Source: an uncultured Massilia sp. (GTDB lineage: Bacteria; Pseudomonadota; Gammaproteobacteria; Burkholderiales; Burkholderiaceae_D). Taken from it: a stretch of 64,000 nt of DNA. A model generated the notes under the pieces. That model saw nothing but the letters and a program-made list of their open reading frames with translations, did not search any database and was not told where the DNA came from. Shown here in pieces: positions 1-6,822 of this stretch (within the stretch, counting starts at the first letter, position 1; every line of letters starts with the position of its first letter). The translations under genes and the position numbers were made by a program. Location of the stretch: contig NZ_CAJYEB010000009.1 in assembly GCF_913773735.1 (NCBI RefSeq), positions 23,688-87,687 of the forward strand, read 5' to 3'.

Positions 1-462
1 GCGCACGGCGCCGAGGTCATCGTGTCCGGCCGCGCGCGCAAAGAGGCGCGCGCCCGCGCGCTGGGCGCGGACCACTACATCGACAGCAGCCGCGCCGACT
101 GGCTCGACGCGGTGTACGCGCTCACCGCCGACCGCGGCGCCGATCACGTCCTGGACGTCGTCGGCGGCGCCCACCTCGGCAAGTCGGTGCAGGCCGCGGC
201 CGTCGGCGGCCACGTCTGCCAGATCGGCGCGCTCGACGGCTTCGACCTGGCCGCCCCGGCGATGCCCCTGATGCTGAAGGACGTGACGATCCACGGCATC
301 GGCACCGGCAGCCGCCGGGCGCTGGAAAACCTGGTGCGCGCCGTCGACCGCATCGGCTTGAAACCCGCGATCGATGCGCGCTACCCGCTGGCCGGCCTGC
401 CGGCCGCCTTCGATCACCTGGACCGCGGGGCGTTCGGCAAGATCGTCATCGAGACGGCCTGA
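1..462 (+). CDS. Zinc-type alcohol dehydrogenase / quinone oxidoreductase, C-terminal part (5' end outside window)
   Basis: The reading frame is open from base 1, so this is the C-terminal 153 residues of a protein that begins before the window. It belongs to the medium-chain dehydrogenase/reductase superfamily: the LGADHYIDSS stretch and the later GADHVLDVVGG segment are the typical second half of the Rossmann NAD(P)-binding domain. The end (FDHLDRGAFGKIVIE) is the usual C-terminus of the family, where the last strand rejoins the catalytic domain. The catalytic zinc ligands, if any, lie outside the window, so alcohol dehydrogenase and quinone oxidoreductase cannot be told apart. The substrate is unknown. 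Confidence 0.85.
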   Translation, partial: AHGAEVIVSGRARKEARARALGADHYIDSSRADWLDAVYALTADRGADHVLDVVGGAHLGKSVQAAAVGGHVCQIGALDGFDLAAPAMPLMLKDVTIHGIGTGSRRALENLVRAVDRIGLKPAIDARYPLAGLPAAFDHLDRGAFGKIVIETA

Positions 463-504
463 AGCCGGCTGGCGCCGCGCGCCGCGCTGCGCTACCCTTG
501 CCCC

Positions 505-1047
505 ATGCACATCAGCCAACTCCCCACCCACACGCTGGAATTGCGCGTGCGCGAGCTGCAGCAGCTGTTCAACTCGCTCGATCCGGCGCCCTTCCTGAAC
601 AAGGACCTCGACCGCGCCTGCGAGGAATACATCGAGAACTGGGCGATGGCGCTGCCGCGCCAGAGCCGCCTGCACCTGTCGATCTGCGTGGAGCGGCTGG
701 ACGCGCCCGAGCAGGCCGGCGACCTGGTCGCCGACGCCATCCACAACTACTACGGCTACAAGATCGGGCTGGTGCGCGGCCAGCTGCGCCAGCTGTTGCG
801 CGAGGGGCGCACCAGCCTGCTGATCGGCTTCTCCTTCGTCGCGGCCTGCCTGTCGCTGGCGGAAGTCGTCGCCAGCTTCGGCGCCGGTCCCACCGCGAAG
901 ATCGCGCGCGAGAGCCTGACCATCATCGGCTGGGTGGCGATGTGGCGGCCGGTGCAGATCTTCCTGTACGACTGGTGGCCGCTGACGGGGCGCATCAAGG
1001 TGTTCGAGAACCTGCGCTTCGCGCGGGTCAGCGTGGCGCAGGGCTGA
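505..1047 (+). CDS. Conserved hypothetical membrane protein
   Basis: This 180-residue protein is not assigned to a characterised family. The first 100 residues are soluble and helical, with no signal peptide. Residues about 105-125 (TSLLIGFSFVAACLSLAEVV) and about 135-155 (TIIGWVAMWRPVQIFLYDWW) are hydrophobic and look like two transmembrane segments, so an inner-membrane protein with a cytoplasmic N-terminal domain is likely. It follows the dehydrogenase by 42 bp and could be cotranscribed with it. Its TGA stop abuts the stop of the convergent LysR gene with no bases between them. I infer no function. Confidence 0.75.
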   Translation: MHISQLPTHTLELRVRELQQLFNSLDPAPFLNKDLDRACEEYIENWAMALPRQSRLHLSICVERLDAPEQAGDLVADAIHNYYGYKIGLVRGQLRQLLREGRTSLLIGFSFVAACLSLAEVVASFGAGPTAKIARESLTIIGWVAMWRPVQIFLYDWWPLTGRIKVFENLRFARVSVAQG

Positions 1048-1980
1048 TCAGGCGAAGTGCGCCGCGTCGCGCGCCAGGGCCGGCGGCAGCGCGTGCTTGA
1101 GCAGGTCGATCCAGGCGCGCGTCTTGGCATCGACGAAGCGGCCCGACGGCAACAGCGCGAAGATCCCGATCTCGGGCGAGCGCCAGCCCGGCAGTACCCG
1201 CGCCAGCCGGCCGTTCTCGATGTCCTCGACGATGCTGTAGAACGGCAGCATCGCGATGCCCAGGCCGCGCAGCGCGCCGTCGAGCACGACCTCGGCGGCG
1301 TTGCCGACCAGCGGGCCTTGCGGGTCGAGCCTGACGTGGTCGGTGCCGTTGTCCAGCTCCCAATGCGACGTCACCGAGGAATTCACCAGGCGCAGGCAGG
1401 TATGGCGGGCCAGGTCGTCCGGATGGCGCGGGGCGCCGCAGCGCGCCAGGTAGTCCGGCGCCGCGCACAGCACCGAGAACATCCGGCCCAGCTTGAGCGC
1501 CACCAGGGCGGAATCGGGCAGGGACTGGGCCAGGTAGACGCTGACGTCGATGCCCTCGGCCAGCAGGTCGGGCGGATCCTGCGAGGCGCTGTAGTCGAGG
1601 GTCACGCGCGGATTGGCCGCGCAGTAGCGCGCCACCAGCGGCGTCACGTAGCGGTTGCCGAAGGCCGTCATGCACATCACGCGCAGCCGTCCGGCGGACT
1701 GGCCGGTGCCGGCCACCTCCCCTTCCGCCTGCGCCACCATGTCGAGGATGGCCTTGCACTGGCCGGCATAGCGCGCGCCGGCATCGGTGGCGGCGATGCG
1801 CCGCGTGGTACGGTGCAGCAGCTTGGCCTGCAGGCGGTTTTCCAGCAGCGTCACCAGGCGCGACACCTGGGCCTTGGTGATGCCCATGTGGCCGGCGGCG
1901 GCGGTGAAGCTGCCGCCGTCCAGCACGTGCACGAAGGCCGTCATCGCGTGCAGCAGTCCATGGTCGAGATCCTTGCGCAT
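1048..1980 (-). CDS. LysR-family transcriptional regulator
   Basis: The 310-residue length is usual for the family. An N-terminal winged helix-turn-helix spans about residues 8-67 (SFTAAAGHMGITKAQVSRLV is the recognition region), followed by a linker helix and a LysR substrate-binding domain (about 95-300). The sequence resembles the CrgA/DsdC-like regulators common in Burkholderiales. The neighbour it would control is not evident: upstream lies the CzcE-like gene on the same strand, and the convergent downstream neighbour is a hypothetical membrane protein. The ligand is unknown. Confidence 0.93.
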   Translation of the reverse strand: MRKDLDHGLLHAMTAFVHVLDGGSFTAAAGHMGITKAQVSRLVTLLENRLQAKLLHRTTRRIAATDAGARYAGQCKAILDMVAQAEGEVAGTGQSAGRLRVMCMTAFGNRYVTPLVARYCAANPRVTLDYSASQDPPDLLAEGIDVSVYLAQSLPDSALVALKLGRMFSVLCAAPDYLARCGAPRHPDDLARHTCLRLVNSSVTSHWELDNGTDHVRLDPQGPLVGNAAEVVLDGALRGLGIAMLPFYSIVEDIENGRLARVLPGWRSPEIGIFALLPSGRFVDAKTRAWIDLLKHALPPALARDAAHFA

Positions 1981-2022
1981 AGCCCGCCATCTTACCGCAG
2001 GCGGGCGATGCGCGTTCCCGCG

Positions 2023-2370
2023 TCAGTTGTTCTGGTACAGCGGGTTGTCGGACACGTAGGTCGTGACGCGATGGTCGACCAGGCCCGGCGGCGCGATCCG
2101 CGCCAGGTCGAACGGCACGACGTGGGCCACGCCGTTCTGGAAGTTCCAGGTGAAGGAACGGTCGCCGACGACGAAGCGCACGACCGAGCCGCCGGTGACG
2201 TTGACGTGGCGCGTGGCCGCGGTGATGACGATGACCTGGTCGGCCCGCGTCTCCCGCGGCACGGCGTTGCCGGCGAAGTCGAGCGGCTGTTCGGCGGCGC
2301 CGGCGGCCAGGGTGGTGGCGAGCAATACGGGGAGCATTACGGGGAAGAGCAGCGTGGTTTTCATGTTCAT
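2023..2370 (-). CDS. CzcE-like periplasmic protein
   Basis: This 115-residue secreted protein has a signal peptide (MNMKTTLLFPVMLPVLLATTLAAGAAE) and a mature part matching the CzcE pattern: G.AVPRETRADQVIVIT, then VNVTGGSVVRFVVGDRSFTWNF, then the IAPPGLVDHRVTTYV and NPLY tail. CzcE of Cupriavidus binds copper in the periplasm and belongs to the cobalt-zinc-cadmium resistance region. Here no czc genes are adjacent, so a role in metal handling is inference from the family only. The start at 2370 is chosen because it gives a clean signal peptide; an upstream in-frame start at 2403 would add 11 proline-rich residues. Confidence 0.75.
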   Translation of the reverse strand: MNMKTTLLFPVMLPVLLATTLAAGAAEQPLDFAGNAVPRETRADQVIVITAATRHVNVTGGSVVRFVVGDRSFTWNFQNGVAHVVPFDLARIAPPGLVDHRVTTYVSDNPLYQNN

Positions 2371-2505
2371 GTCGGTTTCCGGTACGGGCAAAGGTCTGGG
2401 CATGGCGCCGCCCGGGATGCGGGCGGCGCCGTCGATCGCCTGGTCGGCGATGTCTTGCGGGACCCATGATAGTGACCCGGTCCGTGCCGAAAAATACCGG
2501 CAACG

Positions 2506-2538
2506 GGGATTGTTCGTTACGGATCGGGTAACAATCCC
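2506..2538. promoter_or_regulatory. Inverted repeat upstream of CzcE-like gene
   Basis: GGGATTGTT at 2506-2514 is matched by AACAATCCC at 2530-2538, and a nested pair GTTAC (2516-2520) / GTAAC (2528-2532) shares the right arm. The site is in the divergent intergenic region between the CzcE-like gene (start 2370, minus) and the DUF4424 gene (start 2630, plus). It could be an operator or an RNA hairpin; no T-run follows. Confidence 0.35.
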
Positions 2539-2591
2539 GCCCGCGCTCCCGCCTTGCCGGGCGGCGTAGCGTGCCGCCGGCGATGTTCGGT

Positions 2592-2612
2592 ATATTGGCC
2601 ATCGTCCAATAT
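2592..2612 (+). promoter_or_regulatory. 21-bp inverted repeat just upstream of DUF4424 gene
   Basis: ATATTGG (2592-2598) and CCAATAT (2606-2612) form perfect 7-bp arms around a 7-base spacer, ending 17 bp before the ATG at 2630. This is a typical place for a repressor operator or a 5'-UTR hairpin. Confidence 0.4.
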
Positions 2613-2629
2613 CTCAACCATCGCCACGC

Positions 2630-3643
2630 ATGAAACCCACGCCCGCCACGCTCGCCACGCTGCTGCTCCCGCTGTTTCCGCTGCTCCCGCTGGCGGCCTC
2701 CGCCAACGACGGCATCGGCGCCGTCGGCGCCGGCGGCATCGTGTTCCACAAGACCGATGCCATCGCCATGAAGAAGGAAGTCCTCGACGTCAGCCACCGC
2801 CGCATCAGCGTCGACTACGAATTCGTCAACGAATCCGCCGCGGACGTGGAGGAAACCATCGTCTTCCCCCTGCCCGCCTATCCGGCCTTCGAACAGGTCA
2901 GCGACAGCTACTACGGCCAGCCGGACGGCTTTTCCATCGCCGTCGACGGCAAGCCGGTGCGCTTCGACACCGTCGTGCAGGCCTTGCTCGACGGCGTCGA
3001 CGTCACCGCCCGGCTGCGCAAGCTGGGCCTGAGCGATGCCCAGATCGCCTACCACCCCAGCTTCGGCAAGCAGGCCGGCGTGGCGCCGCTGAGCGCCCGG
3101 CAGCGCCAGCAACTGGCCGGATCGAAGCTGTACGGCGCGGGGCAGACGGGCGACACCGGTCCGCTCTGGGAAGTGCAAATCAACTATGTGTGGAAGCAAA
3201 AGTTCCCGAGCAACAAGGTGGTGCGCGTGCACCATGCCTATCGCCCCTTCGTGGCGGCGGGCCCGGGCGAGTCGGGCATGGATGCGGACACGGCGAAGCG
3301 GTATTGCGCCGACGCGGCGTTCCTGACAAGCTGGAACAGGCTGGCGGCGCGCCATGGCGACCCGGGCGGGTACTGGCTGAATGCGGCCAAGGTGGCCTAC
3401 ATCCTCAAGACCGGCAATACCTGGAAGCGCGGCATCGAGGATTTCACGCTCAACGTGCGCAAGGACGATCCGGCCGAACTGGTCAGCCTGTGCTTCCCCG
3501 GGACGTTCCGGAAGATCGATGCGAAGACTTACCAGGTGCGCCTGCGCAATTTCAAGCCGGCGCAGGACCTGGACGTCTACTTCGGCAACGTCGGCGCGGA
3601 GGACGGGGCCAACGTGGGCCGCATGCCGGTCCTGCGCAAATAG
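2630..3643 (+). CDS. DUF4424 domain secreted protein
   Basis: This 337-residue protein has a signal peptide (about residues 1-25, ending LAASANDG). The mature start (NDGIGAVGAGGIVFHKTDAIAMKKE) and the later EETIVFPLPAYP segment are characteristic of the DUF4424 family of periplasmic proteins of unknown function, which begin with an immunoglobulin-like fold. Single cysteines occur only late in the protein. No partner gene is seen; the downstream gene is a convergent 25-residue peptide gene. I am confident in the family, but the function is unknown. Confidence 0.85.
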   Translation: MKPTPATLATLLLPLFPLLPLAASANDGIGAVGAGGIVFHKTDAIAMKKEVLDVSHRRISVDYEFVNESAADVEETIVFPLPAYPAFEQVSDSYYGQPDGFSIAVDGKPVRFDTVVQALLDGVDVTARLRKLGLSDAQIAYHPSFGKQAGVAPLSARQRQQLAGSKLYGAGQTGDTGPLWEVQINYVWKQKFPSNKVVRVHHAYRPFVAAGPGESGMDADTAKRYCADAAFLTSWNRLAARHGDPGGYWLNAAKVAYILKTGNTWKRGIEDFTLNVRKDDPAELVSLCFPGTFRKIDAKTYQVRLRNFKPAQDLDVYFGNVGAEDGANVGRMPVLRK

Positions 3644-3706
3644 CGCCGCCCGGATGCGACGACGCCACCCGAGGGTGGCGCCGGCATCGTTCGGCCATCG
3701 TGCCGA

Positions 3707-3784
3707 TCAGTGGAAGAAGAAGTACAGGATGACCAGGACGACGGCGGGCACGCCCATCAGCCATGCGAGAAAATATTTACCCAT
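3707..3784 (-). CDS. 25-residue single-pass membrane peptide
   Basis: This very short gene encodes a peptide starting MGKYFLAWLMG, continuing with a run of valine, leucine and isoleucine and ending in three phenylalanines and a histidine. Almost the whole product is one transmembrane helix. A strong ribosome site (AAGGAG, about 7 bases before the ATG) supports translation. Similar tiny peptides of this pattern occur in many Proteobacteria without known function. The gene stands alone, convergent with DUF4424 and downstream of the DUF2945 gene. Confidence 0.7.
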   Translation of the reverse strand: MGKYFLAWLMGVPAVVLVILYFFFH

Positions 3785-3904
3785 GATTGCGCTCCTTGTG
3801 CGTTGGTTCGGATGACGCTTTCAGGATGCCGCGCACGCCTGGGACCGTCCGTGCGCTGAACCACAATGGATAACTATTTACGCGGAATCAACCTGGGGGC
3901 CGAT

Positions 3905-4114
3905 TCACACCTTCCTCAGCGCGCTCGCCTTGTGCGCCGCCTCGGCACCGGTCTTGTCGCTGACGACCAGGTATTCCGGATGGTCGGCCGAGGCTGCCAC
4001 CTCGTGCCCCTTGATCGCCGTGTGCGCCGTCAGTTTCTTCTTGACCGTGCCGCGCACGGTGCCCTGCGACGCCTGCCATTGCACCTTGTCGCCGGCCTTG
4101 AATTCGTCCGTCAT
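3905..4114 (-). CDS. DUF2945 (TUDOR-like) small protein
   Basis: This 69-residue soluble basic protein starts MTDEFKAGDKVQWQASQG and contains GTVRGTVKKKLT, the layout of the DUF2945 / hypervirulence-associated TUDOR family: a small SH3-like barrel of unknown role found in bacteria and fungi. The start at 4114 is preceded by AGGAGG at the right spacing; the longer open frame to 4162 lacks such a site. It is monocistronic by position. Confidence 0.85.
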   Translation of the reverse strand: MTDEFKAGDKVQWQASQGTVRGTVKKKLTAHTAIKGHEVAASADHPEYLVVSDKTGAEAAHKASALRKV

Positions 4115-4258
4115 ACGTCCTCCTGGCTGTGATGAGAGGCGATTTGACCACAGCCGGCGCAACGCGTCCGCACGGTACTGCCAGGCACGGTCCCTGTCAT
4201 ACGCCTGTCACGACCGCCCTTGTATGATGGTCGGAAACAGGTATCGCCCGGCAAACAT

Positions 4259-4951
4259 ATGTACAAGAGCAATAAACGATTGTTGATCCTCGACGCGGAC
4301 GGCACCACGATCGACGCGTTTTCCGCCATCGAGGCGGCCTTCGCGCGCCACGGCCTCGTCATCGGCGACGAGGCGCGCTTCCAGAAGCGCCACAACCTGC
4401 TGAAATACCTGGGCGGCCTGAAGGAATTCCCGACGATCCTGCGCAAGAACCTGCGCAAGAACAGCCGCGCCAGGCTGGTCGACAGCCTCACCACCGTGTA
4501 CCGCGAGGAAGCCGCGCTGTACGACGGCATCGCCGACCTGGTGCGCGAACTCATCGCCGCGCCGGACGTCGTCGTCGGCGTGGTCACCCGCAACATCACC
4601 AACGACCCGCTGGAAACGCTGCGCCAGCTGTTCCTGCGCCACGACATCGACATCAACGACCTGGACTTCCTCGTCCACGTGCCGCTGGGCGAAAAAAAGA
4701 CCGCGCAGTTCCGCGCCATCCGCGAACAGTTCGGCATCAATCCGGCGCGCGCCTACGTCTGCGGCGACGAGCACAAGGATTTCGCCGCGGCCATCCACAC
4801 CGGCATGCACCCGTTCATGGTGTCCTACGGTTTCGAGGACCACGATCGCCTGACGGCCAAGTTCGCCATCCCGGACGAACTGATCGCGCGGACCTCGGAC
4901 GAACTGTGCCGGCGGGTGCGCCACGCGCTCGATCTGGCGTCGTCCCGCTGA
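4259..4951 (+). CDS. HAD-superfamily hydrolase
   Basis: This is a 230-residue cytoplasmic phosphatase-like protein. Motif I is LLILDADGTTIDAF (the DxDGT nucleophile loop, with the first aspartate as nucleophile), motif II is the VGVVTRN segment, and the acidic motif IV is in YVCGDEHKDFAAAI. A lysine between them (LGEKKTAQ) fits motif III. The length and cap insertion after motif I fit the phosphoglycolate-phosphatase-like subgroup, but the substrate cannot be read from the sequence. The start at 4259 places motif I close to the N-terminus, as is usual; no strong ribosome site is visible. Confidence 0.85.
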   Translation: MYKSNKRLLILDADGTTIDAFSAIEAAFARHGLVIGDEARFQKRHNLLKYLGGLKEFPTILRKNLRKNSRARLVDSLTTVYREEAALYDGIADLVRELIAAPDVVVGVVTRNITNDPLETLRQLFLRHDIDINDLDFLVHVPLGEKKTAQFRAIREQFGINPARAYVCGDEHKDFAAAIHTGMHPFMVSYGFEDHDRLTAKFAIPDELIARTSDELCRRVRHALDLASSR

Positions 4952-4961
4952 CGTCAAAACC

Positions 4962-5044
4962 GTCGTCCCGGCGCAGGCCGGGACCGGATGTGCCCGCAGC
5001 CCGGCTGCTCGCGAAAATTGGGTCCCGGCCTGCGCCGGGACGAC
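4962..5044. repeat. REP-like palindromic pair (BIME-like), copy 1
   Basis: A 24-base unit (GTCGTCCCGGCGCAGGCCGG..., 4962-4985) is repeated exactly in inverse orientation at 5021-5044, with 35 bases between. Each unit is itself palindromic around CCGGCGCAGGCCGG. It lies between the convergent HAD gene and the membrane-protein gene, and related copies occur at 46004-46081 and 53232-53258. It may act as a bidirectional transcription end. Confidence 0.8.
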
Positions 5045-5052
5045 GTGCCGCG

Positions 5053-5532
5053 TCAAGCACCGTAGCCGTACCAGAACAGCACCACGCTGATCGCGCCGAA
5101 GAGCCAGTAGTCGATCGGCGCCCCGCACGCCCAGCGCTTGTGCCACGTGACGTGCTCCTTCTTGAAGCGGCGCCAGCCGAAGGCCGGATTGATCACGAAC
5201 CACAGGTAGTCCTCGACGATCCAGAACAGCATGATCGACGCGGCCACGCGCGCCTCCAGCTGCCACGACCACTGGCCCATGAAGCACAGCGGGAAGTGGA
5301 AGAACACGCCGATGAAGGAAAACATCCACAGGTGGTAGCCGGTCATCGCGCGCCCGCCCCAGAAGAGGTCCAGCAGCGGGTGTTCCTCGATGCGCCAGGT
5401 GGGCAGGTTGGCGGCCCAGCCGGCGTCGCCCTCGATCTCGACTTCCACGCGCGCGAACAGGTAGGCGGCGGCCAGCACGCAGGCCAGGGTCGCGGCGAGC
5501 TGGCCCGGGTGCGGCAGTTCAAATGACGGCAT
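5053..5532 (-). CDS. Conserved four-helix membrane protein
   Basis: This 159-residue integral membrane protein has no assigned family. Hydrophobic segments are seen at about residues 11-28, 67-87, 98-118 and 138-157. Between the third and fourth is a polar loop with several histidines, tryptophans and charged residues (FKKEHVTWHKRW), and a similarly conserved-looking WSWQLEARV occurs earlier. Its start overlaps the end of the upstream glycosyltransferase gene by 14 bp, so the two are translationally coupled. A role beside a lipid-modifying glycosyltransferase is possible, but that is inference. Confidence 0.75.
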   Translation of the reverse strand: MPSFELPHPGQLAATLACVLAAAYLFARVEVEIEGDAGWAANLPTWRIEEHPLLDLFWGGRAMTGYHLWMFSFIGVFFHFPLCFMGQWSWQLEARVAASIMLFWIVEDYLWFVINPAFGWRRFKKEHVTWHKRWACGAPIDYWLFGAISVVLFWYGYGA

Positions 5533-6667
5533 CTTGGTTTTCGGTGTGCTTGAGGATGGTTTCCAGTACCTGCGTGGCGGCGTGCGGGCGGCCCAGGGCC
5601 AGTGCGCGCTCGCGCATCTCGGCCAGCTTCGCCGGATGCGCCAGCAGGTAGCGGACGCGGTAGTCGAGGGCCTGCGGGTCGCCGGCCTCCAGGGCCGCGC
5701 CGTGTTCGAGCAGGAAGGTGGCGTTGCGTTCTTCCTGCCCGGGGATCGGCGCGTTGACGATCATCGGCAGGCCCAGCGCCAGGCATTCGGCCGTGGTGGC
5801 GCCGCCCGGCTTGGTGACGACCAGGTCGGCGCACGCCATCAGGCGCTCGACCCGGTCGGTGAAGCCCAGCGGCGCCAGCCGGCCCGGATGCTGCGCGGCC
5901 AGGTCGCGCAGCGCCGCCAGTTCGGTCGCGTTGCGCCCTGCCAGCACGATGAGCTGGAAGTTGCCGGGGATGGCGAGCAGGCGCCGCGCCATCGCGCCCA
6001 GGCCGCCCAGGCCGGCGCCGCCGCCCATCAGCAGCAACGTGGTGATGGCGGGATCGAGGCCGAGTTCGCGCGCGCATTCGGCGCGCTCCGGCGGACGGGA
6101 AAACGCCGGCATGATCGGGATGCCGGTCACGTGGATCGCCGCGGCCGGCACGCCCAGCGCGCGCAGGCGGAACGCCACCTCGTCGCTGGCGACGAAATAG
6201 CCGGCGACGTGCGGATGGACCCACATGCGGTGCAGGTCGAAGTCGGTCACCTGCACCCACACCGGGCAAGCGAGCGCGCCGGCGGCCAGCTGCTGCGACA
6301 GGATCTCGGCCGGCTGGAAATGCGTGCAGACCACGGCGTCGGGCGCGAGCGCGGCGATGCGCCGCACCAGCGCGCGGCTGTCGCGCCGCTCGATCCGGCG
6401 GCGCAGGCGGTTCCAGCGCCCGTCCGGCGCGGCGGCGTCGGTCAGGCGGTACACGTGGCGCCACAGGCCCGGCGCGCGCCTCACCAGCCACAGGTAGAGG
6501 TCCGTGTACACCTTGCGCAGGCGCGGCGCCGCGTAGTCCATCGCATCGAGGTGGATGGCGTCGGCATCGAAAGGGGCCCCCGCCGCGCGGCAGCGGATCG
6601 CCTCGGCGGCGCGGACATGCCCGGCGCCGGCCGGAACGCTGAGCACGACGATGCGCTTGCCGGCCAT
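5519..6667 (-). CDS. MGDG-synthase-like glycosyltransferase (GT28 family)
   Basis: This 382-residue protein has the architecture of monogalactosyl/diglucosyl-diacylglycerol synthases and MurG. The N-terminal acceptor domain opens with IVVLSVPAGAGHVRAAEAI, and the C-terminal nucleotide-sugar domain contains LLLMGGGAGLGGLG and the donor loop VVTKPGGATTAECLALGLP followed by PGQEERNA. It probably transfers a sugar to a lipid at the inner face of the membrane. The start at 6667 fits homologues, which begin a few residues before the VLSVPAGAGH motif; an upstream in-frame ATG at 6754 would add 29 charged residues. The downstream gene overlaps and encodes a membrane protein. Confidence 0.87.
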   Translation of the reverse strand: MAGKRIVVLSVPAGAGHVRAAEAIRCRAAGAPFDADAIHLDAMDYAAPRLRKVYTDLYLWLVRRAPGLWRHVYRLTDAAAPDGRWNRLRRRIERRDSRALVRRIAALAPDAVVCTHFQPAEILSQQLAAGALACPVWVQVTDFDLHRMWVHPHVAGYFVASDEVAFRLRALGVPAAAIHVTGIPIMPAFSRPPERAECARELGLDPAITTLLLMGGGAGLGGLGAMARRLLAIPGNFQLIVLAGRNATELAALRDLAAQHPGRLAPLGFTDRVERLMACADLVVTKPGGATTAECLALGLPMIVNAPIPGQEERNATFLLEHGAALEAGDPQALDYRVRYLLAHPAKLAEMRERALALGRPHAATQVLETILKHTENQDAVI

Positions 6668-6822
6668 GCCGAACCGGAAATCGTCGCCGCTCAAGGCTGC
6701 CGCCCCGCGCCGTGCTTCGCTACGCCGTGCATTTCCATCGCCGCTCCCGTCCATGCTGGAGCGTCCGACTGTAATGCGCGAATGTGACCCGCCGATGACG
6801 GCGGTGGCGGTGGCGGGAACGG

